Part shown: positions 24,433 through 34,579 of the stretch, piece by piece
How the letters are laid out: the number at the start of each line of letters is the position of its first letter
How positions within the stretch are numbered: position 1 is the stretch's first letter
DNA from: Roseicyclus sediminis
Lineage (GTDB): Bacteria; Pseudomonadota; Alphaproteobacteria; Rhodobacterales; Rhodobacteraceae
Length of the DNA: 64,000 bases
NCBI RefSeq assembly: GCF_025515305.1
Contig: NZ_JAOPHT010000016.1
Span: 21,711 to 85,710, forward strand
Direction: 5' to 3'
The notes under the pieces: model-generated
What the model was told of the DNA's origin: nothing
Databases searched by the model: none
The model's input: only the letters and a program-made list of their open reading frames with translations
Made by a program: the position numbers and the translations under genes

Positions 24433-25056
24433 ATGGACGACCTGACGATGCCCGAGACCCAGACCCTTGCGGACCTGATCGGATCGCGCCTTTGCCACGA
24501 CCTAAGTAACCCGCTGGGCGCCATCGGCAACGGGGTGGAACTTTTGCAGATGACCGGCGCGGGAGACGGGCCGGAACTGGCCCTGATCCGCGACGCGGTG
24601 GCTGACGCCCTGGCGCGGGTGCGCTTTCTCCGCCTGGCATTCGGCCATGCCGGGCCCGATCACATGACAAGCGCGCGCGAGGCCGCCGCCGCGCTCGAGG
24701 GGCTTTACAGGCAATCGCGCCTCTCGCCCCGCTGGCTGCCGCGAAACGACCTGCCCCGCCGGCAGGTGAAGCTCGCCTTCCTGATGATGCTCTGCGCGGA
24801 AACCGCGTTGCCGATGGGCGGAAGCGTGGCCCTGTCGATGGAGGCGCCGGGCCACTGGACGCTGGACGCGCAGGCCGACCGCATCGCCCTTGACGAAGCG
24901 CTGTGGTCCGTCCTGCGTTTCGGCGCCGGCGCGGCGGGGCGTCCGCTCAGGCCCGCCGAGGCACAGTTCATGGCGCTGCAGGACATGGCGGACCGCATGG
25001 GCGTCGGCGTGAATTACGTGCGGGAGGAGGGATGGCTGCGGCTCTCGACCGCCTGA
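24433..25056 (+). CDS. chpT: Histidine phosphotransferase ChpT
   Basis: The 207-residue protein relays phosphate from the hybrid kinase CckA to the response regulator CtrA and the adaptor CpdR, controlling cell cycle and motility in alphaproteobacteria. The phospho-accepting His22 lies in SRLCHDLSNPLGAIGNG, followed by the second bundle helix. The C-terminal half has the degenerate ATPase-like fold of ChpT (no ATP motifs). ATG 24433 is preferred; ATG 24448 is an alternative. It diverges from the DUF3553 gene and converges on the gamma-carbonic-anhydrase gene with a 7-bp gap. Confidence 0.88.
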   Translation: MDDLTMPETQTLADLIGSRLCHDLSNPLGAIGNGVELLQMTGAGDGPELALIRDAVADALARVRFLRLAFGHAGPDHMTSAREAAAALEGLYRQSRLSPRWLPRNDLPRRQVKLAFLMMLCAETALPMGGSVALSMEAPGHWTLDAQADRIALDEALWSVLRFGAGAAGRPLRPAEAQFMALQDMADRMGVGVNYVREEGWLRLSTA

Positions 25057-25063
25057 GCGGGTC

Positions 25064-25582
25064 TCAGACCGCGCGGAGACCTTCGCGAAACCGCCGCATC
25101 CGTTCCTGGTAATGCGCCGCCGAGGCGAGGATGCCCGCCTTCGCCGTCGCGTCGAGGTCTCGGACCACCTTGCCCGGCATCCCCATCACGAGCGATCCAT
25201 CGGGGATCTCCTTGCCCTCGGCGATGAGCGCGCCCGCGCCGATCAGGCACCCTTTGCCGATCCGCGCACCGTTCAGCACCGTCGCGCCCATGCCGACGAG
25301 AGAGCCGTCGCCGATGGTGCAGCCGTGCAGCATCGCCTTGTGCCCGATGGTGCAGTTCGCGCCGACCGTCAGCGGATAGCCCATGTCGGTATGGAACACG
25401 CAGTTCTCCTGCACGTTCGAGCCCGCGCCGATACGGATCTCCTCGTTGTCGCCGCGCAGCGTCGCGCCGAACCAGACGGAAGCGCCCGCCTCCAGCACCA
25501 CGCGGCCGATGAGGTTCGCGTCCGGAGCGACCCAGGTATCGGCGTGGATCTCGGGGGCGATCCCGTCGAGCGCGTAGATCAT
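25064..25582 (-). CDS. Gamma-carbonic-anhydrase-family protein
   Basis: The 172-residue protein is a left-handed beta-helix trimer built of hexapeptide repeats (for example [28 protein letters not shown]). Zinc ligands His64, His81 and His86 are present in FHTDMG and GHKAMLHGC. The family includes carbonic anhydrases and enzymes of unproven activity such as YrdA/PaaY, so catalysis is not certain. The start overlaps the gmk stop by four bases (ATGA), so it is coupled to guanylate kinase. Confidence 0.85.
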   Translation of the reverse strand: MIYALDGIAPEIHADTWVAPDANLIGRVVLEAGASVWFGATLRGDNEEIRIGAGSNVQENCVFHTDMGYPLTVGANCTIGHKAMLHGCTIGDGSLVGMGATVLNGARIGKGCLIGAGALIAEGKEIPDGSLVMGMPGKVVRDLDATAKAGILASAAHYQERMRRFREGLRAV

Positions 25583-26259
25583 GCCGTCGTCCCTTCCTCG
25601 AATTCCTCGTGCAATCGGCGGACATGGGCCGCCAGCCCCGGCTGCTGCGGACGGCGGAGGCGCTCGGCGGTGACGATGGTGCGCAGCCGCTCGAACGTCG
25701 CATCGAGGTCGTCGTTCACGAGAACATAGTCATAGCCATCCCAATGGCTGATCTCGTCCCAGCTTTTCTGCATGCGCTTGGCGATGACTTCGGGACCGTC
25801 CTGGCCCCGGCTGACGAGCCTGCGGCGCAACTCGGGGATCGACGGCGGCAGGATGAAGACCGACAGCGTGTGCCGGCCCAGAACCGAGTTCCGGATCTGC
25901 TGTGCGCCCTGCCAGTCGATGTCGAACAACACGTCGCGCCCGGCCTCGATCGCCTCCTGCACCGGCGCCATGGGCGAGCCGTAGAAGTTGCCGAAGACAT
26001 GGGCGTGTTCCAGCATCGCGCCGTCGGCGACCAGTTTCTTGAAGGCGGGCTCGGTGAGGAAACGGTAATCTTGGCCGTCGACCTCGCCGGGCCTCGGCGC
26101 GCGGGTCGTGGCCGAAACCGAGAAGCGCAGCGTCGGGTCCCAGTCCATCAGGCGTCGCGCAAGCGTCGATTTCCCGGCCCCGGAGGGCGAGGACAGGATG
26201 ATGAGAAGGCCGCGCCGCCCTCCCGAAGTGCTGACTTTCGCGTCCGTCGGCATCGTCAT
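25579..26259 (-). CDS. gmk: Guanylate kinase
   Basis: The 226-residue cytosolic enzyme phosphorylates GMP to GDP. The P-loop SPSGAGKST is at 24-32, followed by the GMP-binding region [19 protein letters not shown] and the lid segment [10 protein letters not shown]. Length is slightly above the usual 207 residues because of a short N-terminal leader; an internal start near the GGRRG segment is conceivable but no better ATG exists. It is coupled by ATGA overlaps to yicC upstream and the gamma-carbonic-anhydrase gene downstream. Confidence 0.94.
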   Translation of the reverse strand: MTMPTDAKVSTSGGRRGLLIILSSPSGAGKSTLARRLMDWDPTLRFSVSATTRAPRPGEVDGQDYRFLTEPAFKKLVADGAMLEHAHVFGNFYGSPMAPVQEAIEAGRDVLFDIDWQGAQQIRNSVLGRHTLSVFILPPSIPELRRRLVSRGQDGPEVIAKRMQKSWDEISHWDGYDYVLVNDDLDATFERLRTIVTAERLRRPQQPGLAAHVRRLHEEFEEGTTA

Positions 26260-27125
26260 TCCACGTTCTGAACCTGCTCGCGGGTCTGGTCGATGGCGAG
26301 TTTGAGGTCAAGACCGATGGCCGTGAGCGCCGCATCGCCGGACTTCGAGCACAGCGTGTTGGCCTCGCGATTGAACTCCTGCATCAGGAAGTCGAGCTTG
26401 CGCCCCACCGGCCCGCCCGTCGCAAGCAGCTCGCGCGCCGCGGCGACGTGCGCGCGCAGCCGGTCGATTTCCTCGGTCACGTCGGACTTCACCGCCAGAA
26501 GCGCCAGTTCCTGCGCCAGTCGCGCCTCGTCGAGGTCGGCCGTGTCGAGAAGCTTCCGGACGTTCGCCCGGAACGTCTCGGCCTGCGAGACCGCGCGCGC
26601 CGCCGCGGCGGTCTCCGCCGCTTCGGTCAGGGCCGCGATCCGGTCGATCTGCGCACCGAGGACCTCGGCCACGGCCCGTCCCTCCGAAAGGCGCATGGCG
26701 AGGAAGGCCTCGATCAGGCGCCCGGCCTCCGACAGGAGACGCGCGGCCTCCGGCGGCTCGGGGGCACCGGCAGTCTCGGCCATCCCGCGCAGCGCCAGGA
26801 TCTCGGCCGCACTCGGCCGGGACAGTTCCATGCCGCGCGCCTCGGCCGCCGCGCGCACCTGGGCCAGCGCGTTCAACGCCGTCTCCAGCGCCGCGGCGTC
26901 GACGCCGCCTGCCCCGGCCTCCTCGGAACGGGTCAGGCGAAGGCCCAGCGTGACCGATCCGCGGGCGATCTTGTCCGACAGCAGCTTGCGCAGCGGCGCC
27001 TCGAGGGCGCCGAGCCCATCGGGCAGGCGCAGGCGCAGATCCAGCCCGCGCCCGTTCACGCCACGGATCTCCCAGCTCCACCGCAAACCCGGCGCCGCCC
27101 CTTCCAGCGTGGCAAACCCCGTCAT
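26256..27125 (-). CDS. YicC/YloC family endoribonuclease
   Basis: This 289-residue protein starts with the family signature MTGFA. It carries the N-terminal domain segment [19 protein letters not shown] and a C-terminal DUF1732 domain with [22 protein letters not shown]. Members are RNases affecting small-RNA and mRNA turnover. The start at ATG 27125 is short by about four residues compared with the usual M-x-R-SMTGFA form; no better initiation codon is visible upstream. It leads the yicC-gmk-gamma-CA operon and diverges from the PAS gene. Confidence 0.86.
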   Translation of the reverse strand: MTGFATLEGAAPGLRWSWEIRGVNGRGLDLRLRLPDGLGALEAPLRKLLSDKIARGSVTLGLRLTRSEEAGAGGVDAAALETALNALAQVRAAAEARGMELSRPSAAEILALRGMAETAGAPEPPEAARLLSEAGRLIEAFLAMRLSEGRAVAEVLGAQIDRIAALTEAAETAAAARAVSQAETFRANVRKLLDTADLDEARLAQELALLAVKSDVTEEIDRLRAHVAAARELLATGGPVGRKLDFLMQEFNREANTLCSKSGDAALTAIGLDLKLAIDQTREQVQNVE

Positions 27126-27303
27126 CGACGCGATGCGTCCCTGTTCCGCGGTTCCGTTAACCAATTGAAAACTCTCCCTCTGCCCGTCGAATTGAAACGA
27201 GGCTATTAAGGATTGGGAAAGCAAAAGGTGCAGCGGGTCAACCCAGGCGCCCGATAGCCGACCCGACGGACCGATCCCCCCGCCAGAGACCGGAGACCCC
27301 GCC

Positions 27304-27999
27304 ATGCAAAGAAATGACACGCCTTCGGGCGCGCGCGCCCCGCTCGACCGGCGCCTGACCGACCCGACGCTCCGCCACGCGATCGCCTATTGGGAGGCCC
27401 TGCGCGGGACGCGGCTGGTTCCGCCGCGCATGGCGCTCGACCCCGCCGAAATGCGGCCCGTGCTGCAAAACTGCGCGATCCTCGAGCGCCCGAGGCCCGG
27501 CACCCTGCGGATCAGGTTGGGCGGCGCGCGGATCAGCGCGCTGATGGGAATGGAGGTGCGCGGCCTGCCGTTGCGCGCGCTCTTCGACCTGGCCGACCGG
27601 GGCAGGATCACCGCCGAGGTCGAGCGCGCGATGGACGAGCCCGCGCTTCTGCTGTTCGAGGTTGCGACGCCCGCGCCGCGCTACGGTCACCCGATGGAGG
27701 CGACCACCTCGGCTCGGCTCGCCATCCTGCCCATGAGCGACGCCGATTTTACGGTGAACCGCGCACTCTACGTGATGGGAAGCGTGGACGCCCTTCGCAC
27801 GGGAACGCCGCCGCAACGCTGGTCGATCACCGGCATCGAGGCGGTTCCACTCGGCATCGGGAGGCCCGTATTGACCGCCGAGGCCATTTCGCGTCCGCCG
27901 ATCGCCGCGGCGGCCCAGGCGGCCGACGAGGCAACCAGCGAGGCACACGGACCTCTGGCCCGCGCGCGGTTCCGCGTGATCGAGGGCGGGCGCGCCTGA
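27304..27999 (+). CDS. PAS-domain protein (PAS_5 type)
   Basis: This 231-residue protein has one PAS-like domain at about 20-185, recognised by LRHAIAYWEALRG, VLQNCAILERP, RIRLGGARISALMG and LRALFDLADR. No kinase, cyclase or DNA-binding output domain follows; the tail is alanine-rich. This architecture is the alphaproteobacterial PAS_5 family of unknown role, often stand-alone. It ends 4 bp before the convergent DAHP synthase. Confidence 0.78.
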   Translation: MQRNDTPSGARAPLDRRLTDPTLRHAIAYWEALRGTRLVPPRMALDPAEMRPVLQNCAILERPRPGTLRIRLGGARISALMGMEVRGLPLRALFDLADRGRITAEVERAMDEPALLLFEVATPAPRYGHPMEATTSARLAILPMSDADFTVNRALYVMGSVDALRTGTPPQRWSITGIEAVPLGIGRPVLTAEAISRPPIAAAAQAADEATSEAHGPLARARFRVIEGGRA

Positions 28000-28003
28000 G
28001 CGC

Positions 28004-29383
28004 TCAGCCCGCCGCCCGAAGCGCCTCGCGGCTTTTCTGCAGCTCCTCGGCGACGAGGAACGCCAGTTCCAGCGACTGCGAGGCGTTGAGGCGCGGATCG
28101 CATGCCGTGTGATAGCGCGAGGACAGGTCCTCGTCCGTCAAGGCCCGCATGCCGCCGGTGCATTCCGTCACGTCCTTGCCGGTCATCTCGAAATGCACGC
28201 CGCCCGGCACCGTGCCTTCGGCGCGGTGGATCGCGAAGAACTCCTGCACCTCGCGCAGGATCGCGTCGAAGGGCCGGGTCTTGTAGCCGGTGGAGGACTT
28301 GATGACGTTGCCGTGCATCGGGTCACAGGACCAGAGCACCTTGGCTCCTTCGGCCTCGACCGTGCGGATGAGGCGCGGCAGGTTGTCACCGACCTTGCCG
28401 GCGCCGAAGCGCGCGATGAGAGTCAGGCGTCCTGCCTCGTTCTCGGGGTTGAGCTTGGCCATCAGGACCTTGAGGTCCTCCTCGGTCGTGCTCGGACCGC
28501 ACTTGAGCCCGATCGGGTTCAGCACACCGCGGCAGAACTCCACGTGCGCGCCGTCGGGCTGGCGGGTGCGGTCGCCGATCCAGATCATGTGCCCCGATCC
28601 GGCCAGCCACTTGCCCGAGGTCGAGTCGAGCCGGCAGAGCGCCTCCTCGTATTCCAGCAGCAGCGCCTCGTGCGAGGTGTAGAAGTCGACGGTCGACAAC
28701 TCGTGGTTGGTCTCGCTCGTCAGGCCGGCGGCGGTCATGAAGTCGAGCGCGTCCTGGATGCGGTTGGCGATGCCGCGGTAGCGCTCGGCATCGTCATGAT
28801 CGGTGAAGCCGAGCGTCCAGGAATGGACCCGGTGGATATCGGCGAAACCGCCGGTCGAGAAGGCGCGCAGCAGGTTCAGCGACGCCGCGGCCTGGGTGTA
28901 GGCCTGCAGCATCCGCGCCGGATCGGGGATGCGCGCCTCGGGCGTCGCGGCGATGTCGTTGATGATGTCGCCCTTGTAGGACGGCATCTCGATGCCGCCG
29001 ATCACTTCGGTCGAGGCCGAGCGGGGCTTGGCGAACTGGCCTGCCATGCGCCCCACCTTCACCACCGGCACCTTTGCGCCGTAAGTGAGCACCATCGCCA
29101 TCTGCAGCATCACCTTGAAGGTGTCGCGGATCGTATCCGCGGAAAACTCGGCAAAGCTCTCGGCACAGTCCCCGCCCTGCAGCAGGAACGCCTCGCCCCG
29201 GCTGGCGGCGGCCAGCTCGGACTTCAGCCGCCGCGCCTCGCCCGCGAAGACGAGCGGCGGATACTTCGACAGCTGTGTCTCTGCGGAGGCCAGCGCCTCG
29301 GCGTCGGGATAATCCGGCATCTGGATGCGCGGCTTCGCGCGCCAGTCGGTCTTGCTCCAGCCTTTTACGGTCGCGGCGGTCAT
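28004..29383 (-). CDS. Class II 3-deoxy-7-phosphoheptulonate (DAHP) synthase
   Basis: The 459-residue, metal-dependent enzyme condenses phosphoenolpyruvate with erythrose 4-phosphate, opening the shikimate pathway. Characteristic class II (plant-like) motifs are [46 protein letters not shown] and WSCDPMHGN, in order along the barrel. Full length and single domain. It sits alone, convergent with the PAS gene and divergent from the GlxA-type regulator across a 180-bp region. Confidence 0.94.
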   Translation of the reverse strand: MTAATVKGWSKTDWRAKPRIQMPDYPDAEALASAETQLSKYPPLVFAGEARRLKSELAAASRGEAFLLQGGDCAESFAEFSADTIRDTFKVMLQMAMVLTYGAKVPVVKVGRMAGQFAKPRSASTEVIGGIEMPSYKGDIINDIAATPEARIPDPARMLQAYTQAAASLNLLRAFSTGGFADIHRVHSWTLGFTDHDDAERYRGIANRIQDALDFMTAAGLTSETNHELSTVDFYTSHEALLLEYEEALCRLDSTSGKWLAGSGHMIWIGDRTRQPDGAHVEFCRGVLNPIGLKCGPSTTEEDLKVLMAKLNPENEAGRLTLIARFGAGKVGDNLPRLIRTVEAEGAKVLWSCDPMHGNVIKSSTGYKTRPFDAILREVQEFFAIHRAEGTVPGGVHFEMTGKDVTECTGGMRALTDEDLSSRYHTACDPRLNASQSLELAFLVAEELQKSREALRAAG

Positions 29384-29563
29384 GACGGCCTCCTCATGCG
29401 TCTCGGGGCCGGTCTATACGCGAGGCGCTTCGCGGGGCCAATCCCGCAATTGCGCCGCCTCGGGGATTGCCCTCGCGGGAAAATGATGTTTTCGGTTGAA
29501 CCCCAGTGAAACAAGCACCGCCGCCTGCGGCAAGCGCGGACGAAGAGAGACGGACGAGGCACG

Positions 29564-30559
29564 ATGGCCGACCCCATGCGGCGAACCGACGGCGAAAAGC
29601 CCCCCAGACGTTTCGTCTTCGTCCTGCTCGACCAGTTCACGATGCTCTGTTTCGCAAGCGCGGTGGAGGCGCTCCGGATCGCCAACCGCATGTCGGGCCA
29701 GCAGCTCTATTCCTGGCAACTGATCGGCGAAGGCGGCGAAGTGGCCTGGTGCTCGGCGGGGATCGGGTTCAAGCTCGACGGCGACCTCGAGGAAGTGAGC
29801 CGGGACGACACCGTGCTGGTCTGCGGCGGGCTCGACGTCGCCTCGGCCACGACGAGGCGGGTCATCAGCTGGCTCCGGCGCGAGGCGCGCAAGGGCGCGA
29901 TCATGGGCGGGCTTTGCACCGCGGGCTACACGCTGGCCAAGGCCGGTCTTCTCGACGGCAAGCGCGCGACGATCCACTGGGAAAACCAGGACAGCTTTTC
30001 CGAGGAGTTCGAGGACGTCACGCTGACCAAGTCGGTCTTCGTGATCGACGGCAACAGGATCACCACGGCAGGCGGCACGGCCTCGATCGACCTGATGCTC
30101 AAGATCATCGCCGACGAGCATGGCGAGGATCTCGCCAACCTCGTGGCCGATCAGCTTATCTATACCTCCATCCGCACCGACCAGGACACGCAGCGGCTGT
30201 CGATTCCGACACGGATCGGCGTGCGCCACCCGAAGCTGGGCCAGGTCATCCGCATGATGGAACAGAACATCGAGGACCCGATCAGCCCGGCGCAGCTGGC
30301 CAAGGAAGTGTCGATGTCGACGCGCCAGCTCGAGCGGCTGTTCCGGCGCTACCTCAACCGCAGCCCCAAGCGCTACTACATGGAGTTGCGGCTGGCGAAG
30401 GCGCGGAACCTGCTGATGCAGACCGACATGAGCGTGATCAACGTGGCGCTGGCCTGCGGCTTCGCCTCGCCCTCGCATTTCTCCAAATGCTACCGCGCCC
30501 ATTACGACACGACGCCCTACCGCGAGCGCGGCAGCCATGCGGCGCGCGTGAAGGACTGA
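29564..30559 (+). CDS. GlxA-family (DJ-1/PfpI plus AraC) transcriptional regulator
   Basis: The 331-residue regulator has an N-terminal class I glutamine-amidotransferase-like domain (20-190), with MGGLCTAGYTLAKAG around its nucleophile-elbow cysteine. An AraC helix-turn-helix pair (about 225-320) follows, with STRQLERLFRRYLNRSPKRY and FASPSHFSKCYRAHY. Related proteins such as GbdR and CdhR control catabolism of quaternary amines, but no such genes are adjacent, so targets are unknown. ATG 29564 is the best start: the longer frame at 29506 is in another frame. Confidence 0.88.
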   Translation: MADPMRRTDGEKPPRRFVFVLLDQFTMLCFASAVEALRIANRMSGQQLYSWQLIGEGGEVAWCSAGIGFKLDGDLEEVSRDDTVLVCGGLDVASATTRRVISWLRREARKGAIMGGLCTAGYTLAKAGLLDGKRATIHWENQDSFSEEFEDVTLTKSVFVIDGNRITTAGGTASIDLMLKIIADEHGEDLANLVADQLIYTSIRTDQDTQRLSIPTRIGVRHPKLGQVIRMMEQNIEDPISPAQLAKEVSMSTRQLERLFRRYLNRSPKRYYMELRLAKARNLLMQTDMSVINVALACGFASPSHFSKCYRAHYDTTPYRERGSHAARVKD

Positions 30560-30575
30560 GCGCGGGGCGCCCCGC

Positions 30576-31007
30576 TCAGAACAACGCGATCAACACGTCT
30601 GGATTGCTGTTGAACGTCATGTTCAGCGCGAGCACGCCGCCCTCGGGCAACTCGTGCCACAGCACGCGAACGTAGATGTAGGACGTGCCCGACCAGTAGG
30701 CGATCAGTTCCTGTCCGAAGCCCTCCGCCATTTCGGCGCGCAGCATCACGGCGGTGTTGGCGAAATCCTCGGGATAGATGTTCCGGACCTGCATCTCGAG
30801 GCTCGACATGTCCTGAAGGCTCATCTCGTCGCCGCCTCCGAAGGCGCTGAGAAGTTCGCCGACACGCCGCTCGCTGACCAGCTGGTCGAGGGTCGCGCGC
30901 ATGTCCTCGTAGCTGTCGAACAGGGGCACCTCGGCCTCCTGCGCGAGGGACGCCCCCGGCAGGAGCGATGCAAGGATCAGGGCAAGGCAGAACAGGATGG
31001 AACGCAT
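30576..31007 (-). CDS. Secreted protein of unknown function
   Basis: A 143-residue protein with a clear signal peptide (MRSILFCLALILASLLPGAS, cleavage near SLAQ at 24). The mature part begins EAEVPLFDSYEDMRATLDQL, contains FGQELIAYWSGTSYIYVRV and ends in a beta-rich VLALNMTFNS. I do not recognise the family. ATG 31007 is preceded by AAGGAG and is much better than the upstream frame to 31148. It is last of a leftward run behind glnE and converges on the GlxA gene with a GC-rich palindromic 16-bp gap. Confidence 0.7.
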   Translation of the reverse strand: MRSILFCLALILASLLPGASLAQEAEVPLFDSYEDMRATLDQLVSERRVGELLSAFGGGDEMSLQDMSSLEMQVRNIYPEDFANTAVMLRAEMAEGFGQELIAYWSGTSYIYVRVLWHELPEGGVLALNMTFNSNPDVLIALF

Positions 31008-31035
31008 CGGTTTCGGCTCCTTTCGGGGAACGGGG

Positions 31036-31311
31036 TCAGGTATCGCGAAGGCGCGCGTTGCGCCCGCCACGGCGGCGCGGCCCCGTGGAGGCGGTGAGGC
31101 CCTCGGCCAGCACGGCGCGCATGGGATGGTCCGGCGGGGCATCGGCATGGCGCCGAAGCAGCGCCTCGATCAGCGGCCTGTGATCGGCGGCCTCCACGCT
31201 CAGGGCCCAGTCGACGAAGATCGAGCGGCATTCCTCGGGCGTGATGCCCTCGATGCGGAAGGATTCGCGGATCAGGCCCTTTGGATCGTTCGGGTCGCGG
31301 GGGTCAGGCAT
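31036..31311 (-). CDS. Small conserved-looking protein behind glnE
   Basis: This 91-residue cytosolic protein opens MPDPRDPNDPKGLIRESFRI, continues with PEECRSIFVDWAL and a helical middle, and ends in an arginine-rich tail (GPRRRGGRNARLRDT). No recognised domain. The ATG at 31311 overlaps the glnE stop region by eight bases, so it is translationally coupled to glnE. It may be an accessory protein specific to this order; function unknown. Confidence 0.65.
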   Translation of the reverse strand: MPDPRDPNDPKGLIRESFRIEGITPEECRSIFVDWALSVEAADHRPLIEALLRRHADAPPDHPMRAVLAEGLTASTGPRRRGGRNARLRDT

Positions 31312-34120
31312 CTCTGTGCTCCGGGTTCGCCGCCGGTGGCGGCAGCATGGAATCGATGATCTCGGCCGAGGCCGCCCGGGCGGCGTCGAGTTGCGCGGCA
31401 AGATCGTCGGCATCGCGCGCGCCGGCGCGTTCGGCCAGAAAGGCGCGCCCGCCCACGCCGACCTCGTCGGCATCGAGCGCGCCGTCGGCCAGAAGCCGCC
31501 CCGACTGGTTCACCGCGGAAAACAGCGCATGCGCCGCGGCGAGCCGCCCGGCCGCTTCGGCATCGAGCCAGCCACAGGCAAGCGCCGCCTCGATCTGCGC
31601 GGCGGGACGCCGCTCGGGAGCCCCGGCGATCAGCGCGCCGGCTTGCGACAGAAGCTCGATATCCTGCATGCCCCCCGGTCCCTCCTTCACCGCCCATGTC
31701 GCCCCGCCGCGCCCCGCAGCGGCCAGCCGCGCGCGCATCTCGGCGGCGTCGGCCACGATCCGGTCGCGCTCGGGCACCGCCTCGATCACCTCGCGGCGGA
31801 TCGTCTCGATATCCTGCGCCAGATCGGACGCCCCCGCCAGCACCCGCGCGCGCGTCAGCGCCATGTGCTCCCAGGTCCATGCCTCCTCGCGCTGATACCG
31901 GTCGAAGGACGAGAGCGCGGTCGCGACCGGCCCCTGCCGCCCCGAGGGTCTGAGCCGCATGTCCACGTCGTAGAGCTTGCCCGCCGCGGTCGGCGCAGAC
32001 AGCGCGGTGACAAGCGCTTTCGTGGCCTTGGCGAACCATCCGCGCGGATCGAGCGGGCGGCGGCCTTCGGTCATATCCACGCCACCCGCGTCGTAGATGA
32101 CGATGAGGTCGAGATCGGAGGCCGCGGTCATCTGCCCCGCCCCGAGACTGCCCATGCCAAGCACAGCGCCGCCGCGCCCCGGTGCCGGGCCATGACGCGC
32201 CGCGATCTCGCGGCAGACCTTCGGCCAGAGCGCGGACACCACGGCATCGGCGAGGTCGGTGTAATGCGCACCCGCCACTTCCGGGGAGATGAGCCCGCGC
32301 AACTGATGCACCCCGATCCGGAAGTGCCATTCGTGCTGCCAGCGGCGCGCGGTGTCGAGAAGATGCTCGTAGTCCTGCCCGCCAAGCGCCCGTTCAAGCT
32401 CTGCCTCCAGCGCCGCGCGGCCGGGCCAAGGCGCAAAGAACCGCCCGTCGAGCACCGCGTCGAGCACGGCGGAATGCCGCGAGAGATACCGCGAAAGGCG
32501 CGGCGCCGTGGCGCAGATGTCCACGATCAGGTCCACCAGCGGCGGGTTCGCCTCGAACAACGAGAAAAGCTGCACGCCCGCCGGAAGACCGCGCAGGAAC
32601 CCGTCGAAGTTCTGGAGCGCCTCGACCGGCTTCGCGGCCTTGTCGAAACGGGCGAGGAACCCCGGCTTCAGCCGCTCGAAAATGGCCTGCCCGCGCTCGG
32701 ACCGCAGCGCCGGGTAGCCGGGCCAGCGCGCGACGATCGCCGCCGCCTCCTCGTCGATTTCGGGGGCACGCGTCTCGCGCTCCAGCGGCGCGAAGAAGGC
32801 GCCTGTCAGGGCCTCCACCCGCTCGATCCGCTCGGACAGGCGCTTGCGGAAGGCGGCCGTATCCCCCTCGCCGCAGAACCGGGCCAGTCGGTCGAACCCC
32901 TCGGGCGATTTCGGCAGGACATGGGTCTGCGCGTCATCGACCATCTGCAGCCGATGCTCCACCTCACGGTGATGGGCATAAAGCTCGGCCAGTTCGCCGG
33001 CCGCCTCGCGCGTGATCCAGTCGGCCCGCGCCAGCGCGGCCAGCGCCTTCACCGTCCGCCGCTGACGCAAAGACGGGTCGCGCCCGCCCGCCACCAGCTG
33101 CCGCGTCTGGGCGAAGAACTCGATCTCGCGGATGCCGCCCGCGCCGAGCTTGATGTTGTGCCCCTCCAGCGGAATGGACCCGCCCGACCGGACGAGGCCC
33201 TTGTGCTCGCGGATGCGTCGGCGCATGTCCATCGTGTCCTGCACCATCGCGAAGTCGAGATGCCGCCGCCAGACGAAGGGGGTCAGCGTCTCGAGAAACC
33301 GCTCGCCCGCCGCGATGTCGCCCGCCGCCGCCCTTGCCTTGATGTAGGCCGACCGCTCCCACGACCGCCCCTCGGCCTCGTAATACCGCTCGGCCGCGTT
33401 CATCGAGATGCAGACCGGCGTCACGCTCGCGTCCGGCCTGAGCCTCAGGTCCGTGCGGAAGACGTAGCCTTCGGCCCCCGCCTCGCTGAGCGTCGCGGCC
33501 ATGCGCCGGGTCGCGCGGATGAACCCCGCGCGCGCCTCCATCTCGTCGCCCCCGTCGAAGCGCGTCTCGTCGAAAAGGCAGATGAGGTCGATGTCGGAGG
33601 AGTAGTTGAGCTCCCCCGCGCCCATCTTTCCCATGGCGAGCACGACCATCCCGGCCCCGTCGCGGAACGCGTCCTCCTCGGTCTGGCCTGGGATGCGCCC
33701 GCGCCGCGCCTCCTGGGCGACATGGTGGGCGAGCGCGGCCGCAACGCAGGCATCGGCGAAGTCCGTCCAGGCCTGCGTGACGGCATGAAGCGCCCAGACC
33801 CCGCCTAGATCGGCCAGCGCCACCAGAAGCGCGGCGCGCCGCTTCAGCTGCCGGAGGCCGCTGTTCAGCTCGGCGGAAGAGAAATCGCCGGTCGCGCGGA
33901 CGAGATCGGCCATCGTGTTCTCGGGCGGCTCGTCCAGCGCGTGGGACAGCCAGTGCCCCTCGCGTGCCATCAGCCCCGCCAGATAGGGCGAGCACCCCGC
34001 CGTCCCCTCGATCAGCGGGCGCAACTCGGGGGGCAGGTCGTGAAAATGGGCCAGCGCCTCGGTCCCCCGCTCGGGCACGAAGGGGATCGGATGGCGGGTG
34101 ACGCGGGAGGCGAAGCTCAT
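31304..34120 (-). CDS. glnE: Bifunctional glutamine synthetase adenylyltransferase/deadenylase
   Basis: The 938-residue enzyme adds AMP to or removes it from glutamine synthetase in response to PII and glutamine, tuning nitrogen assimilation. Two nucleotidyltransferase domains are visible. The N-terminal (deadenylylating) domain carries GAGELNYSSDIDL and the C-terminal (adenylylating) one GAGQMTAASDLDL, separated by helical bundles. Both Asp-x-Asp pairs are intact. ATG 34120 (MSFASRVTR) is chosen; an upstream start at 34186 lies inside the NTF2-like gene. It is coupled by ATGA to that gene. Confidence 0.94.
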   Translation of the reverse strand: MSFASRVTRHPIPFVPERGTEALAHFHDLPPELRPLIEGTAGCSPYLAGLMAREGHWLSHALDEPPENTMADLVRATGDFSSAELNSGLRQLKRRAALLVALADLGGVWALHAVTQAWTDFADACVAAALAHHVAQEARRGRIPGQTEEDAFRDGAGMVVLAMGKMGAGELNYSSDIDLICLFDETRFDGGDEMEARAGFIRATRRMAATLSEAGAEGYVFRTDLRLRPDASVTPVCISMNAAERYYEAEGRSWERSAYIKARAAAGDIAAGERFLETLTPFVWRRHLDFAMVQDTMDMRRRIREHKGLVRSGGSIPLEGHNIKLGAGGIREIEFFAQTRQLVAGGRDPSLRQRRTVKALAALARADWITREAAGELAELYAHHREVEHRLQMVDDAQTHVLPKSPEGFDRLARFCGEGDTAAFRKRLSERIERVEALTGAFFAPLERETRAPEIDEEAAAIVARWPGYPALRSERGQAIFERLKPGFLARFDKAAKPVEALQNFDGFLRGLPAGVQLFSLFEANPPLVDLIVDICATAPRLSRYLSRHSAVLDAVLDGRFFAPWPGRAALEAELERALGGQDYEHLLDTARRWQHEWHFRIGVHQLRGLISPEVAGAHYTDLADAVVSALWPKVCREIAARHGPAPGRGGAVLGMGSLGAGQMTAASDLDLIVIYDAGGVDMTEGRRPLDPRGWFAKATKALVTALSAPTAAGKLYDVDMRLRPSGRQGPVATALSSFDRYQREEAWTWEHMALTRARVLAGASDLAQDIETIRREVIEAVPERDRIVADAAEMRARLAAAGRGGATWAVKEGPGGMQDIELLSQAGALIAGAPERRPAAQIEAALACGWLDAEAAGRLAAAHALFSAVNQSGRLLADGALDADEVGVGGRAFLAERAGARDADDLAAQLDAARAASAEIIDSMLPPPAANPEHRDA

Positions 34121-34491
34121 GGCACCCCCGCCCCGGTCAGCGGCGTGTCCTGGCTGAAGATATTCAGCCACGTGCCGCCCTGGCATTGCCAGATGGAACT
34201 GACGAGCATCGCCTCCGGCTCCGCGCCTGCCGTGCGGGTGTAATCGGCGCGATAGGCGTAGAGGACGTAGTCGGGACCCATCGGGCGAAGATGCTCCTCG
34301 GTGATGGCGTAGGAGGCGACGGTGGGCCCATGGGCCAGCTGGCCGGCATGGGCCGCGGGCCCCGCAAAACCGTCGGGATAGACACCGAGAAAGTCATCGG
34401 CCAGCAGCCGCGCATCGGCGGCGGCGTCGCCGGTTCTCAGCGCCTCCCACACCGCGCGTTCCGCCGCGCGGATCGTGCCGGCCTCGTCCAT
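34117..34491 (-). CDS. NTF2-like (DUF4440/SnoaL-type) protein
   Basis: The 124-residue protein has the cone-shaped NTF2 fold signature: a helix AERAVWEALRTGDAAADARL followed by LADDFLGVYPDG and terminal strands MLVSSIWQCQGGTWLNI. Such proteins may be enzymes or ligand binders; nothing here defines which. ATG 34491 is the natural start. It is coupled to glnE by a four-base overlap and diverges from the ybaK-like gene. Confidence 0.75.
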   Translation of the reverse strand: MDEAGTIRAAERAVWEALRTGDAAADARLLADDFLGVYPDGFAGPAAHAGQLAHGPTVASYAITEEHLRPMGPDYVLYAYRADYTRTAGAEPEAMLVSSIWQCQGGTWLNIFSQDTPLTGAGVP

Positions 34492-34579
34492 GCTGTCGCG
34501 ACGCTCCCCGCCTTGTGTCTCGCTGCGAACCTTGCAAGTCTCGCGCGCCGGGAACAAGGGGGCCAGGGGAGAGGCAGGC

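Noticed and set aside
30557..30576. GC palindrome between the GlxA regulator gene and the secreted-protein gene
   Set aside because: Might be a bidirectional terminator, but there is no T-run on either side and the stem is short.
31241..33808. Long plus-strand open frame opposite glnE
   Set aside because: Shadow of glnE codon bias; composition is rich in R, A, G and P with no domain.
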